A stretch of DNA of 64,000 nt, taken from Pseudopedobacter sp035496935 (GTDB lineage Bacteria; Bacteroidota; Bacteroidia; Sphingobacteriales; Sphingobacteriaceae). The notes under the pieces were generated by a model that saw only the letters and a list, made by a program, of their open reading frames with translations, had not been told where the DNA came from and did not search any database. How positions within the stretch are numbered: position 1 is the stretch's first letter; the number at the start of each line of letters is the position of its first letter. A program made the position numbers and the translations under genes. This document shows positions 52,335 through 61,900 of this stretch, piece after piece. The stretch spans positions 83,217-147,216 of the forward strand of contig DATJED010000015.1 in NCBI GenBank assembly GCA_035496935.1, given 5' to 3'.

Positions 52335-53516
52335 TTAATTCAATTTTTGATAGGTGCGCCACCATAAGTCGGGCATTTCGCCAGATATCGCCAATTGGTA
52401 ATGTTCATACAGGCAGGGCACCATATGGTAACGTTCGTTTTTTGATCCCATTGTTGGATAAGGCACTTGCATCCACCATCTATCGGTTTTTTTACTTTTC
52501 ACAAATATTAGTTCGTGGGCGTCTTCCTGTAAACTGGTTTTGTAAATCACATAATCGCTTTTTGGTTTTAGGGGGAAATCTTTTTTGCGGTTATAAAATC
52601 CATCAAAAAAACACCAGATCATTTGCGCAACCAGCATGGCTGTTTGTCCGTTTTGGTCATAAGCCGGGTTCATTTCGTAAAAACCAATGGAAGTTAGTTT
52701 ATCGCTATAACCTGCGTAACGGGCTAACTGACAAGCTTCTTCACCGTAAAAACCGTTCGGACCCGCATTTCCGTTTGCCATTGCATCCGAAGCTCTTATG
52801 CTTGAAATATCGAAACTAATCATATCGGCATTCCGAATAACTGGCTCTGCAATGTGCGTTGCGCCACTAATTTCGCCCAAACGTTGCGCATCAAAAAACA
52901 GTTTGTCCATTACCCGCAAACTATCCTGATTTATATAATAGGTTTGATAGCCCAAATTGCTGAAATTGAATAGGTAATTCGGCTGGTGTAAAAATATCTT
53001 GTTAAGATAGGAGACAGAGTTGGTTACAATGGTATCCTCAGCAGATTCATCCAAATCAAAATGCGAATCAATCACCACTAAATCTACTTTTTGTTCCAGT
53101 TCTTCGTAACCCATGTATTGGGCATAAGTTAAATCTTGGCTACCACCTAAAATCACCGGGCAAATGTTCATTTTTATCAGCTCGGTAACCGCCATTTTAA
53201 GGGCAATATATGTATCAGATGTTTTTTCGCCGGGCTTGATGTTTCCTAAATCAACAATTTTTGATTGAAAAACGCCTTCATTTAAAGTGTAAAGCTTTTC
53301 GCGGATATAATCTGGCGCCAAAGCACAGCCCTGGTTGTTTATCGCTCCCCTGTCATCCATCACCCCAATCAGAGCAATGTTAAATTCGCCTTCTTCTAAA
53401 TCAGGAAAATGTTCTTCGTAAATGGCGATTTTTAAACCCAGCTGGCTGTTAATGTACCCATCTTTAGGAGCAATTTTTGAAATATTTATAGGAGAAAAGA
53501 AATCAGCTAATGACAT
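52335..53516 (-). CDS. arginase-fold (formimidoylglutamase-like) protein with altered metal ligands
   Basis: A 393-residue member of the ureohydrolase fold. Normal enzymes bind two Mn ions through GGGHD, DAHxD and DxDxxDP motifs. Here these read GGSQD (124-128), DSHFD (150-154) and FDISSIR (235-241), so the His of the first motif and the second Asp of the third are replaced. The C-terminus also diverges. It may have lost hydrolase activity or bind metal differently; the same pattern may hold for a Bacteroidota subfamily, which I cannot verify here. Divergent from the epimerase gene. Confidence 0.8.
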   Translation of the reverse strand: MSLADFFSPINISKIAPKDGYINSQLGLKIAIYEEHFPDLEEGEFNIALIGVMDDRGAINNQGCALAPDYIREKLYTLNEGVFQSKIVDLGNIKPGEKTSDTYIALKMAVTELIKMNICPVILGGSQDLTYAQYMGYEELEQKVDLVVIDSHFDLDESAEDTIVTNSVSYLNKIFLHQPNYLFNFSNLGYQTYYINQDSLRVMDKLFFDAQRLGEISGATHIAEPVIRNADMISFDISSIRASDAMANGNAGPNGFYGEEACQLARYAGYSDKLTSIGFYEMNPAYDQNGQTAMLVAQMIWCFFDGFYNRKKDFPLKPKSDYVIYKTSLQEDAHELIFVKSKKTDRWWMQVPYPTMGSKNERYHMVPCLYEHYQLAISGEMPDLWWRTYQKLN

Positions 53517-53581
53517 ATTTTATTTGAATGTTACCAAATATCTATTTTTTAAACTAATTGGGATAATTTTTTTGCGGATGA

Positions 53582-53610
53582 TTTGATTTGGGTTGTTATT
53601 TATAACTTTG
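53582..53610 (+). promoter_or_regulatory. promoter of the epimerase gene, near-leaderless
   Basis: TTTG (53582-53585), 17-base spacer, TAACTTTG (53603-53610): perfect consensus. The ATG at 53619 lies 8 bases downstream. This also argues against an in-frame upstream start at 53583, which would fall inside the promoter. Confidence 0.75.
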
Positions 53611-53618
53611 TTTCACGG

Positions 53619-54593
53619 ATGATTTTAGTTACAGGAGCAACAGGTTTTTTAGGTGCGGAATTGGTTTTTCAATTGTTAAAAACTGAGGAAAAAATCCGTT
53701 GTATAAAACGCGAAAGCTCAATTGTTCCGAGAAAGTTAACCGCCTTTGCGCATAAAATTGATTGGTTTGTTGCCGATATTTTAGATTTTGCTGATTTGGA
53801 AGACGCTTTTGATGGTGTAACCCAAGTTTATCATTGCGCTGCGCTGGTTTCTTTTGATGAAAGCTTAAAAGCCAAAATGTTGCAGATAAATGCCGAGGGA
53901 ACAGCCAATGTAGTAAACTTATGTGTGCTAAACGGAGTTGAAAAACTCATTTACGTAAGTTCTGTAGCTGCGTTAGGAAGTGCAAAAGCTACTAACCTAA
54001 TAGACGAAAACTGTTTTTGGGAAGGATTTGAAATTAAAGATGCCTATGCGGTTTCTAAATATCGGGCAGAAATGGAGGTTTGGCGGGGAATTAACGAAGG
54101 CTTAAATGCAGTAATTGTAAATCCTTCGGTAATAATTGGGGCGGATGCCGGTACAGAAGGAAGCGGAGCAATTTTTGAAAGCGTTAAGAACGGTTTAGAT
54201 TACTATACCCGCGGCGCCACGGGTTTTGTGGATGTAGAAGATGTAGCCCAATGCATGATTTTATTGATGAACAATCCCGTGAAGCAGGAAAGGTTTATCA
54301 TCAATGCCGAGAATATATCGTACCAAAACCTGTTTGAACAAACCACAAAGCAATTCGGAATTTCAAAACCCAACAAATTGGCAAAACCGTGGATGTTGAG
54401 TTTAGCTTGGCGGTTTACGGCGCTTAAAAATCTGCTTTCTGGTAAAAAAGGGGGTATTAATAAAACGCTAGCAAAAACCGCCGACAAGATTAGCAGATAC
54501 GATAACCGAAAGATAAAATCGTTGTTAAATTACCAATTTATTCCTTTAAAAGAAAGCATTACCAAAATTGTAAATGGTTTAAAATCTGCCTAA
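53619..54593 (+). CDS. NAD-dependent epimerase/dehydratase
   Basis: Extended SDR of about 324 residues. ATG at 53619 begins MILVTGATGFLGAELVFQL with the cofactor TGxxGFxG motif. YAVSKYRAEMEVW (catalytic Tyr-x3-Lys) is at about 145-157; the preceding Ser is in YVSSVAAL. Substrate is probably a nucleotide sugar or a hydroxysteroid-like ketone; not determined. 63 bases before the next gene. Confidence 0.9.
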   Translation: MILVTGATGFLGAELVFQLLKTEEKIRCIKRESSIVPRKLTAFAHKIDWFVADILDFADLEDAFDGVTQVYHCAALVSFDESLKAKMLQINAEGTANVVNLCVLNGVEKLIYVSSVAALGSAKATNLIDENCFWEGFEIKDAYAVSKYRAEMEVWRGINEGLNAVIVNPSVIIGADAGTEGSGAIFESVKNGLDYYTRGATGFVDVEDVAQCMILLMNNPVKQERFIINAENISYQNLFEQTTKQFGISKPNKLAKPWMLSLAWRFTALKNLLSGKKGGINKTLAKTADKISRYDNRKIKSLLNYQFIPLKESITKIVNGLKSA

Positions 54594-54656
54594 AAGTCAA
54601 AAAATTTAGCTTTTTATAAATGATTTTTGCACTTTCGCAATCTAAAAACTATTGCT

Positions 54657-55946
54657 TTGAAACCATACTTTATTATAGATTTTGATAGCACTTTTACCCA
54701 GGTAGAGGCGCTGGATGAGTTAGCCCGTATCTCCTTAAAAAACCACCCGGCCAGAGAAGAAATTTATCAGCAAATTGAAAATTTGACCAATCTTTCAATG
54801 GAAGGAAAGCTTTCTTTTACCGAAAGTTTGGCCGCAAGGGTGAAACTGTTGAATGCAAATAAAGACCATCTGGATTCATTGGTAAAGCATTTAAAGAGCA
54901 AAGTTTCTTCATCTTTTCAGCGCAATAAAGAATTTTTTAAAAAACACGCTGATCAGGTTTTGATTGTTTCAGGTGGTTTTAAAGAGTTTATCACGCCAGT
55001 TGTAAAGCAATATCACATAAAAAAATCTAACATTTACGCCAACACTTTTGTGTTTGATGTTGATGGAAATATTATCGGTTATGATACCGAAAACCCACTT
55101 TCGCAAGAAAACGGAAAAGTAAAGCTATTAAAGCAAATGCCTTTAGAGGGCGATATTTATGGCATTGGCGATGGTCATTCAGATTTTCAGTTGAAAGAAT
55201 CGGGGATGATCAAAAAGTTTTTCGCTTATACCGAGAACATCGAGCGTAAAACCGTTGCGGAAAAAGCAGACCACGTTGCGCCAAGTTTTGATGAGTTTTT
55301 ATATGTGAGCAACTTGCCACAAACTATATCTTATCCAAAAAATCGGATTCTTTGTTTGTTGGTAGGCGATGTTCCGCAGGAAAGTATTGATTATCTTAAA
55401 AAAGACGGTTTTTCTATCCGGCATAAAGCCACTTTCGAAGAAAAATATGTGAAAGATGTTGGCATGTTGCTCTTAGGTGATGGCGAAACCATTTCTGATG
55501 AGACTTTAAGCAAAGCCGTTAAGCTGAAAACTTTGGGTTATTTGGGTAATGCAAAAGATAAAATCAACCTAGAGCTTTGTACAGAAATGGGCATGGTAGT
55601 TTTCGATAGCTTAAAAACACCAAACAATAAAACGTTGATTGCCAAACGAATGGCAGATTTTATTAATACGGGAACTACTTTCCGGAGCACCAACTTCCCG
55701 AATCTGCAATTGCCCAAAATTGCAGGATCGTACCGATTAATTCACATTCATAGAAACGTTCCGGGTATAATGTCTAAAATAACCAAGGTGTTGGCTAAAC
55801 ATGAAATCAATATCGTTGGTCAGTTTTTAATGACCAATGCCCAGATTGGTTATGTAATTACCGATACTGATACCAGCTACGATAAAGCGCTTTTAAAAGA
55901 GTTGCGTAAGATAGAGAATACCATAAAATTCAGGGTGCTTTATTGA
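54657..55946 (+). CDS. SerB-type HAD phosphatase fused to truncated SerA and ACT domains
   Basis: Phosphoserine phosphatase-like protein of 429 residues (TTG at 54657, giving MKPYFIIDFDSTFTQVEAL; an earlier TTG at 54627 is possible). The N-terminal 215 residues are HAD: DFDST (8-12), VSGGF, and GDGHSDFQLK (motif IV). Residues about 220-325 resemble the substrate-binding lobe of 3-phosphoglycerate dehydrogenase (ILCLLVGDVPQESIDYLKKD), but the NAD-binding Rossmann lobe (GxGxxG) is missing: the text jumps to FINTGTTFRSTNFPNLQLP and a C-terminal ACT domain (about 345-429). Confidence 0.85.
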   Translation: MKPYFIIDFDSTFTQVEALDELARISLKNHPAREEIYQQIENLTNLSMEGKLSFTESLAARVKLLNANKDHLDSLVKHLKSKVSSSFQRNKEFFKKHADQVLIVSGGFKEFITPVVKQYHIKKSNIYANTFVFDVDGNIIGYDTENPLSQENGKVKLLKQMPLEGDIYGIGDGHSDFQLKESGMIKKFFAYTENIERKTVAEKADHVAPSFDEFLYVSNLPQTISYPKNRILCLLVGDVPQESIDYLKKDGFSIRHKATFEEKYVKDVGMLLLGDGETISDETLSKAVKLKTLGYLGNAKDKINLELCTEMGMVVFDSLKTPNNKTLIAKRMADFINTGTTFRSTNFPNLQLPKIAGSYRLIHIHRNVPGIMSKITKVLAKHEINIVGQFLMTNAQIGYVITDTDTSYDKALLKELRKIENTIKFRVLY

Positions 55947-55964
55947 GCCAGAGTTTAACCAAAA

Positions 55965-56030
55965 GAACGCTGAGTTTTTTTGTTATTGTTAGTTTGAGCG
56001 AAATCGGTGACTAGCTACAGCGTTCCAGAG
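55965..56030. repeat. dispersed-repeat-like gap element between the SerB-like gene and miaE
   Basis: GAACGCTG (55965-55972) and CAGCGTTC (56018-56025) form 8-base inverted arms with a 45-base interior containing AGTTTGAGCGAAATCGGTGA, which resembles the AGTTCGAGCGAAGTCGAGA repeats common in Bacteroidota. A further CTCAGTTCGACTGTC segment sits at 48320-48335. Support is modest. Confidence 0.4.
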
Positions 56031-56161
56031 AGAACAGAGCCGGTGTTAATATTTTTCATCGCCATGTAACCTGTGCCTTCTGCGGTTTATATTATTCAGC
56101 TAGGATATAAACGTTTTGTCTTCATCCAACTCTCTGTAGTTAAACCTCCAAACAAATTCCC

Positions 56162-56169
56162 TATTTTTG
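56162..56169 (+). promoter_or_regulatory. -7 element of miaE (TATTTTTG)
   Basis: Exact -7 match 4 bases before the ATG at 56174, implying a leaderless transcript; a good -33 element is lacking. Confidence 0.45.
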
Positions 56170-56173
56170 CACC

Positions 56174-56782
56174 ATGAGCGAGAAAACCATGTTTAAGCTA
56201 CAATTGCCCACAGACCCATTCTGGGTAAAAAACGTAGTGGAAAGCAATATCGAGGAGATTTTAACCGATCATGCTTATTGCGAGCAAAAAGCCGCTACAA
56301 ATGCGATTACTTTAATTATCCAAAATCCGCAAATTCCAGAATTGGTATCAGAAATGGCCGAACTGGTTAAAGAAGAAATGGACCATTTTAAACGTGTCCA
56401 TGATATTATTATTGAGCGTGGTTATAGTTTAGGATTAGAGCGGAAAGACAATTACGTAAACGAGCTCATCAAATTTTTAAAGCGTGGCGGAGGTGAAGCA
56501 AAACGAACCGAAAGCATGGTTGATAGATTGTTGCTAGCAGCGATGATTGAAGCCCGTAGTTGCGAAAGGTTTAAGGTTTTATCCGAGTACGTGGAAGATA
56601 AAGAACTCTCGGAATTTTACCATGAATTAATGATTTCTGAAGCTACACATTACACTTTATTTATAGGATTAGCCCGCAAATATGGTACTGGCATAGATGT
56701 AGAAAAGCGTTGGGAAGAATGGTTAGCCTATGAAGGCGAGGTGATTAAACGTTACGGAAAAACGGAGACCATTCATGGATAA
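56174..56782 (+). CDS. miaE: tRNA-(2-methylthio-N6-isopentenyl-A37) hydroxylase
   Basis: Di-iron oxygenase of 202 residues that hydroxylates the modified A37 of tRNA. Iron ligands: one Glu in HAYCEQKAATNAITLI (about 33-48), EEMDHFKRVHDIIIERG (ExxH, about 68-84), and EARSCERFKVLSEYV with SEATHYTLFIGLARKYG (about 120-165). This spacing is that of MiaE. It overlaps the next gene by 8 bases. Confidence 0.92.
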   Translation: MSEKTMFKLQLPTDPFWVKNVVESNIEEILTDHAYCEQKAATNAITLIIQNPQIPELVSEMAELVKEEMDHFKRVHDIIIERGYSLGLERKDNYVNELIKFLKRGGGEAKRTESMVDRLLLAAMIEARSCERFKVLSEYVEDKELSEFYHELMISEATHYTLFIGLARKYGTGIDVEKRWEEWLAYEGEVIKRYGKTETIHG

Positions 56783-56966
56783 TTTCCCGCCTAAGCCCGC
56801 AAATAAGAAAAGCGGATTTTTTTATTTTGATTCAAAAGATGAAAATCTTTGGGTTTCTAAAAGTGATTCTTGGTTCGGCAAAACGTTGAATTTTGCCAAC
56901 CCACTAGCTTATATTGTTGTGTTACTTTCTCTTCTTGTAATTATTTTAGTAACCCGTCTTGTTTAA
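56775..56966 (+). CDS. small single-pass membrane protein after miaE
   Basis: A 63-residue protein with an acidic/polar N-terminal part (KKSGFFYFDSKDENLWVSKS) and a C-terminal hydrophobic helix (about 42-61, AYIVVLLSLLVIILVT). It overlaps miaE by 8 bases, so it is translationally coupled. No family recognised. Topology suggests the N-terminus faces the cytoplasm. Confidence 0.65.
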   Translation: MDNFPPKPANKKSGFFYFDSKDENLWVSKSDSWFGKTLNFANPLAYIVVLLSLLVIILVTRLV

Positions 56967-57042
56967 GATATTTATTTCTAAATAATTTTTAATAAACGAA
57001 CATATTTACCTGTTATCTGTATAATAGCATCTACAGTTTATT

Positions 57043-57395
57043 ATGCAGAAAATCTACTTTCTTTTTGTTTTTTTATTGATATCAAAGTTATTCAAACACT
57101 GGTAACTTCCACAATTAATGTTAGGGGAAATACAGCTACCCAGCTACCGTAAAAAACTACCAGTTCGATTGGAATATAGGCGAAGGCGCCTCTATTGCCG
57201 ATTTTAAAAATTCGAGCTCCTTGGTAACCACCGGTGTACTTCAGTCTTCATATATCGAAAAGATTAAAAATGATTACTCGGTTTAAATTGGGCCACTGAC
57301 GAGATATCTATTTATCCCGTACCTACCAGAAACTATTTTACGGTAGAACTAAAAACCGAACTTAAAGGTTTGGTGACGTTTAGGCTAATTAAGTT
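57043..57395 (+). pseudogene. decayed T9SS-sorted secreted protein
   Basis: Read across three frame changes, this stretch gives a signal-peptide-like MQKIYFLFVFLLISKLF, then QTLVTSTINVRGNTATQ, then YQFDWNIGEGASIADFKNSS and LVTTGVLQ, and finally EISIYPVPTRNYFTVELKTE, the start of a type A T9SS sorting domain (IYPxPxxxxFxV). Intact proteins of this form accompany CHU_C giant proteins and PorP/SprF in related genomes. Shifts fall near 57090, 57150 and 57285. The end of the sorting domain is lost where the next relic begins. Confidence 0.72.
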
Positions 57396-57398
57396 AGC

Positions 57399-57776
57399 GC
57401 AACCAATAAATATGGCGCAGAAGCTTTGCAGGTTGCAACAACGGTTAAACTGATGCGGGCATTGTGGATTATTCCCATCGCCTTAACAAGTGCATTTGTC
57501 TTTAAAAATTCATCTAAAAAAATAAAAATCCCCTACTTTATTGGCTTATTTATACTGGCTATGTTGCTGAATTTATAGCGTCAGTAAAAATTATTGCTCC
57601 CTATATGGTGGATATAACTAAAATTACCTTGACCCTTCACCCTGTCTTTGATAGGCACAGGTTTATCCAAAGCTGTATTAAAATCGGTAGGCTTTATGCC
57701 TTTTCTACAGGGTATGTTGCTGTGGATTTTAATCGCTGGAATTACCTTGTATATAATTTGCAATTTTGTTTGTTAA
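57399..57776 (+). pseudogene. C-terminal remnant of a YeiH-type putative sulfate exporter
   Basis: Frame changes at about 57575 and 57630 must be bridged to read NKYGAEALQVATTVKLMRAL, WIIPIALTSAFVFKNSSKKI, ASVKIIAPYMVDITKITLT and LSLIGTGLSKAVLKSVGFMP ending LLWILIAGITLYIICNFVC. This matches the C-terminal half of the YeiH/UPF0324 family of multi-pass exporters. The N-terminal half is absent: the sequence is joined directly to the preceding T9SS relic, indicating a deletion that fused two genes. Confidence 0.7.
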
Positions 57777-58044
57777 GAAAATTGTTAATCAGCTTTTACA
57801 GCTGATCTTTCCACAAAGATTCATTGTCGCTTTTGATCTAACTTAGCGTATAAAAGGCCTTATTATTCATGGTCTATCAAATAGGATTTTCCGGCTGCTT
57901 TTTGCCCTATGCCTTTAGCTCAATCTGTTTGAGAACAGCTTCTTCCTTGGAGGATTCTAAACTGCAATCTATTATTTAAATCCGGAGAGGGATCGCACTG
58001 ACCTCTCCGGATCGTATGGCTTGACTTACTTATTTACTCCTTCA
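57777..58044. other. gap after the relic genes
   Basis: 268 bases. On the minus strand the part near 57850-57975 can be read as a short tail ESSKEEAVLKQIELKA and a following KGIGQKAAGKSYLIDHE after a frame change, perhaps another relic. The rest holds the terminator at 57981-58011. Confidence 0.3.
57981..58011 (-). terminator. terminator of the giant-protein/PorP operon
   Basis: TCCGGAGAGG (57981-57990) and CCTCTCCGGA (58002-58011) make a perfect 10-base-pair GC-rich stem with an 11-base loop. It lies 34 bases past the PorP/SprF stop on the minus strand and is followed there by ATTTAAATAATA, a weak T/A tract. Confidence 0.75.
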
Positions 58045-58923
58045 TTAGAACTGATAGCCCAGTACCACATCAAACTGTCCGCCTGTCATACCCTGTAAGC
58101 CCTGCGGTTCTGTACTGTATAGGCAAGATATTACCAGTTTCTGAAGGTAGGTAAAGCCTATACCTCCCGAGAAACTTTTGTTACTGTGGTACATGGTATA
58201 GAATTTCAACTGGTCTGCACTCCACTCCGCCGCCACGTCCCACTGGTTGTCATAGCCCTTTACGCCTCTGTAGGCTAGCAAGGGCTTCACACTGATTACA
58301 TGGCTAGGCTCTAAGTCTATCTTATAGCTGATGGCACTGTAAAATGTAGAATAATCTACTGTCGAGAACTGGTTCTGGCGCTTCTGGTTCAGATTCAGGT
58401 AACTGAACTGCGCCTCCAGCCGTTTGCCTATGTAGGCCACTCCGAAGTTCCCATCCAGATAGCTCTGCCTTTCGTTGTATTTGTTCAAAGCGGGGTCATT
58501 GTCCCCATTCGAGGTCGCCGCGGCTTGGTCCAAGCGGTCCTGAGACCAGCTCAAAGAGACCCCGAACCTCACGTTGTGCTCCTCGGCCAGCTTTACCTTG
58601 TAGGCGAAGGTTCCCATCGCTTGACTACGGTTGACCAGACCTGCCTGATCGCTGATGTAGTTGATGCCCAGAGCGGCATTTTCTGTGATCGGTGCACTCA
58701 GTGACAGCGACATCATAACCGGCGATCCGTCGATCTTATTCCATTGGTTTGCATAATTGGCAAATATGCTCGTCTTGCCACTATAGCCGGCCATAGCGGG
58801 GTTTACGAGATAAGGGTTCTGGAAATACTGGCTCTTCATCGGGCTGAGCTGCGCCTTTACTCCTGTGCCGAGCAGCGTTCCTAATGTAGTTAAACAGATG
58901 ATCGTGATGATATATCTTTTCAT
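58045..58923 (-). CDS. PorP/SprF family type IX secretion outer-membrane protein
   Basis: Outer-membrane beta-barrel of 292 residues with a signal peptide (MKRYIITIICLTTLGTLLGT, cleaved after VKA). The mature start QLSPMKSQYFQNPYLVNPAM and GKTSIFANYANQWNKIDGSP are diagnostic of PorP/SprF. It follows the giant gene by 13 bases on the same strand, the usual pairing in which this protein helps export or attach the giant partner. GC content and codon use are higher than in most of the window. Confidence 0.92.
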   Translation of the reverse strand: MKRYIITIICLTTLGTLLGTGVKAQLSPMKSQYFQNPYLVNPAMAGYSGKTSIFANYANQWNKIDGSPVMMSLSLSAPITENAALGINYISDQAGLVNRSQAMGTFAYKVKLAEEHNVRFGVSLSWSQDRLDQAAATSNGDNDPALNKYNERQSYLDGNFGVAYIGKRLEAQFSYLNLNQKRQNQFSTVDYSTFYSAISYKIDLEPSHVISVKPLLAYRGVKGYDNQWDVAAEWSADQLKFYTMYHSNKSFSGGIGFTYLQKLVISCLYSTEPQGLQGMTGGQFDVVLGYQF

Positions 58924-58936
58924 TTCTCTTTCCTCC

Positions 58937-61900
58937 TTATTTTACGATGGTGATAAATCCTTTGATAGGGCCTTTCTGATCATCGAAGTTAAAAATGTAA
59001 TAATAGGTGCCTTCGTCCAATGGTTCGCCGTTTACAGTACCGTCCCAAGTATTCTGATAGCTACGGGTCTTGTACAGTACCTTGCCTCCTCGGTCAAAAA
59101 TCGTCAGCTCGTGGTCTGGGTAATTTTCGATATTCGGCACCTTCCAAGTGTCATTGATCCCGTCTCCGTTCGGTGAAAAATTATTGTCAGGTTTCACCAC
59201 ATAGTCATCTCTGACGGCTACGGTAATCGATGCGATTGTACTGAAGCCTTTGCTGTTGGTCACCGTGGCATAGTAGGTGGTTGTTGCTGTCGGACTGGCT
59301 ACTGGATCAGCAATGCTATTGTTGCTCAGCCCTGTTCCGCTCCAGCTGATATGCTGTACATCTGCCGCTTCCAGCTTCAGGTTAGCGGATAGTCCTTTTC
59401 CTATTTCTGGGTTGCTGCTGTAGCCGGTGGCAAAGTTTGTTCCTGTTTCTGTTCCTGTTCCGGTGATCACTGGTGCCGCATCTACGGTTAAGTTGAAGCT
59501 TCTGCTGATTTGGTCTGCCCCTCCGTTGGCGATGCCTCCGTTATCTTTTACCGTGACAGTAACAGTGGCTGTTCCCGTTTTACCATCATTGATCACATAG
59601 CTGATCTGGTTATTGTTGGCATTCAGACTTTTAAACAGTCCGGAGTTATCGGTCTGTACGGTGGTCTGTACGGTCTGGTTCAAGTCCGGTCCTGCCGTTA
59701 CGTTTTGTAAGGCGATGCTTTCTGTGATGCCTGACTGAAAGTAAATCCGCTGATCTGCCAGCGCATTGATGGTCGGCATTTCGTTCACATCATTCAGGTC
59801 GACGGTAAAGGTTTGCTCTAAACTGAATCCGTATTGGGTAGTGCTTCTTACCCTGATCTGATACTGTTGCTTGGCTTCATAGTTGAGGCCGTCAGCCGTC
59901 AGTAGCTGGTTGCCTGTTATGGTGAAGCTACCATTGTCGCTGTCACCGGTTCCGTTTACCAAACTATAGGTGAACGTCGCATTCGGATCATCCGAGGTAC
60001 TGCTCCATGTCCCTGCGGACGTACCTGTCGGCTGATTTTCGTACAGGGTGGTTGCTGCAAGGCTGATACTGGTTGGTGCGCCTGGTTTAACATGCAAGGT
60101 TCCATTTACATAGCTGATGCTATAGTTCTGGGCTGCCGCTCCTGTTGCCATAATCGGATAGTCTCCAAGCGAGCTGGCCGTGGTGGCCGTCGTACTCAAT
60201 ATAGGTTGGGCGGTCAGTATGCTCTGGTTTTCGCCACTGATGAATCCGCTGTAGCTTGCCGTTAATGCCGGATTGTCGGTTCCCACAAACCTGGTCTGAT
60301 CATCCGCCGTGATCGTCAGCGCTTTGGCGGTGATATCTGCTGTCGCGGTCGTGGTCGTGTTCACCGTGTAGTTTGCTGCGTCATCTCCGCTGATGCTGAT
60401 TCCGCTTACGGTCACTGTCTTACCGGTGCCTACATTTTTATTATCGAAAGTTGCCGAGCTATTGGTGGCTGTAAATACATCACCTGTTACGCGGTTGTCG
60501 CTTAACGTGATATTTGCTGTTGCATTTCCATCGTACACTTTGTCCTGTGCGCTGGCAGTTACCGTTAATGCTTTGGCCGTGATGTTTGCCGTAGTTGTTG
60601 TGCCGGTGTTCACGGTATAGTTGTCCGCATCGGTCCCGCTGATGCTGATTCCGCTTACGGTCACTGTCTTACCGGTGCCCACGTTTTTATTATCGAAAGT
60701 TGCCGAGCTATTGGTGGCTGTAAGTACATCACCTGTTACCCGGTTGTCGCTTAACGCGATATTTGCTGTTGCATTCCTGTCATACACTTTGTCCTGTGCG
60801 CTAGCGGTTACCGTCAGCGCTTTGGCGGTGATGTCTGCAGTGGCCGTAGTACCGGTATTTACGGTATAGTTGCCCGCATCGGTCCCGCTGATGCCGATCC
60901 CGCTTACGGTTACTGTTTTGTTTGTACCTACATTTTTGCTATCAAAAACTGCCGAGGTATTTACTGCCGTCAGCACATCCCCGCTCACCCGATCATCATC
61001 CAATGTTACGCTTGCTGTGGTATTGCCGTCATATTCTTTATCAGAAGCTGTGGCGGTCACCGCTAATGCTTTGGCGGCGATGTCTGCAGTGGCTGTAGTA
61101 CCGGTATTTACGGTATAGTTGCCAGCGTCGGTTCCGCTAATCGTGATGCCGGATATGGTCACTGTCTTGCCGGTGCCCACATTTTTATTGTTGAAAGTCG
61201 CGTTGGTATTTGTTGCCATAAGCACATCCCCGCTCACTCGGTCATCACTCAGTGTTACTGTTGCCGCGGTGTTTCCATCGTACACCTTGTCGGATGCTGT
61301 GGCACTAACTGTAAGCGCTTTTTTAGCTACGGTCAGTTCTTTGGTAACGTCATTTGCCGCCAACCACTCCCCGTCGCCCGACTGGGAAGCCATAATGTTA
61401 GCCGTTCCTGCGCCAACGATATGGATCTCGCCAGATACGATGGTGGCTACAGCTGTATTGTCGGAGGTGTAGGTCACCGTCAGTCCAGAACTTGCCGTAG
61501 CGCCCGGTGCAAAATCCGAATCCCCATAGGTTTTAGATGGCAGGGCATTAAAAGTAATGGTCTGCGGTCCCTGTGGTGTGGCGCTCTTTTCGATGCTGTA
61601 GCTGCTTTCATTTCCGGCAACATCTACAGCTGTTATCCTATAATAATAAGTCGTTCCATTGATAAGGCCGGTATGTGTATAAGTGACAGTAGCGCCGCTT
61701 ATGGTCTGCAATAAGGTAGTCGGGCCGGTGGATGTACCTCCGTAAACCTTATAGCCTGCCAGATCGGTTTCCGTACTAGCCGTCCAAGTCAGTATGTTTT
61801 CCTTGTTGCCGGCAGCGAGGGCCAGACCTGCTAGCGCAACAGGAGCTTTGGTATCAACTGCGTAATTGGCCGAGTTCGTTGTTCCGCTACCGCTGTTGCC

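Noticed and set aside
57605..57805. Open frame of 66 codons
   Set aside because: The correct exporter frame lies one base off over most of it; the frame arises from decay of the YeiH relic.
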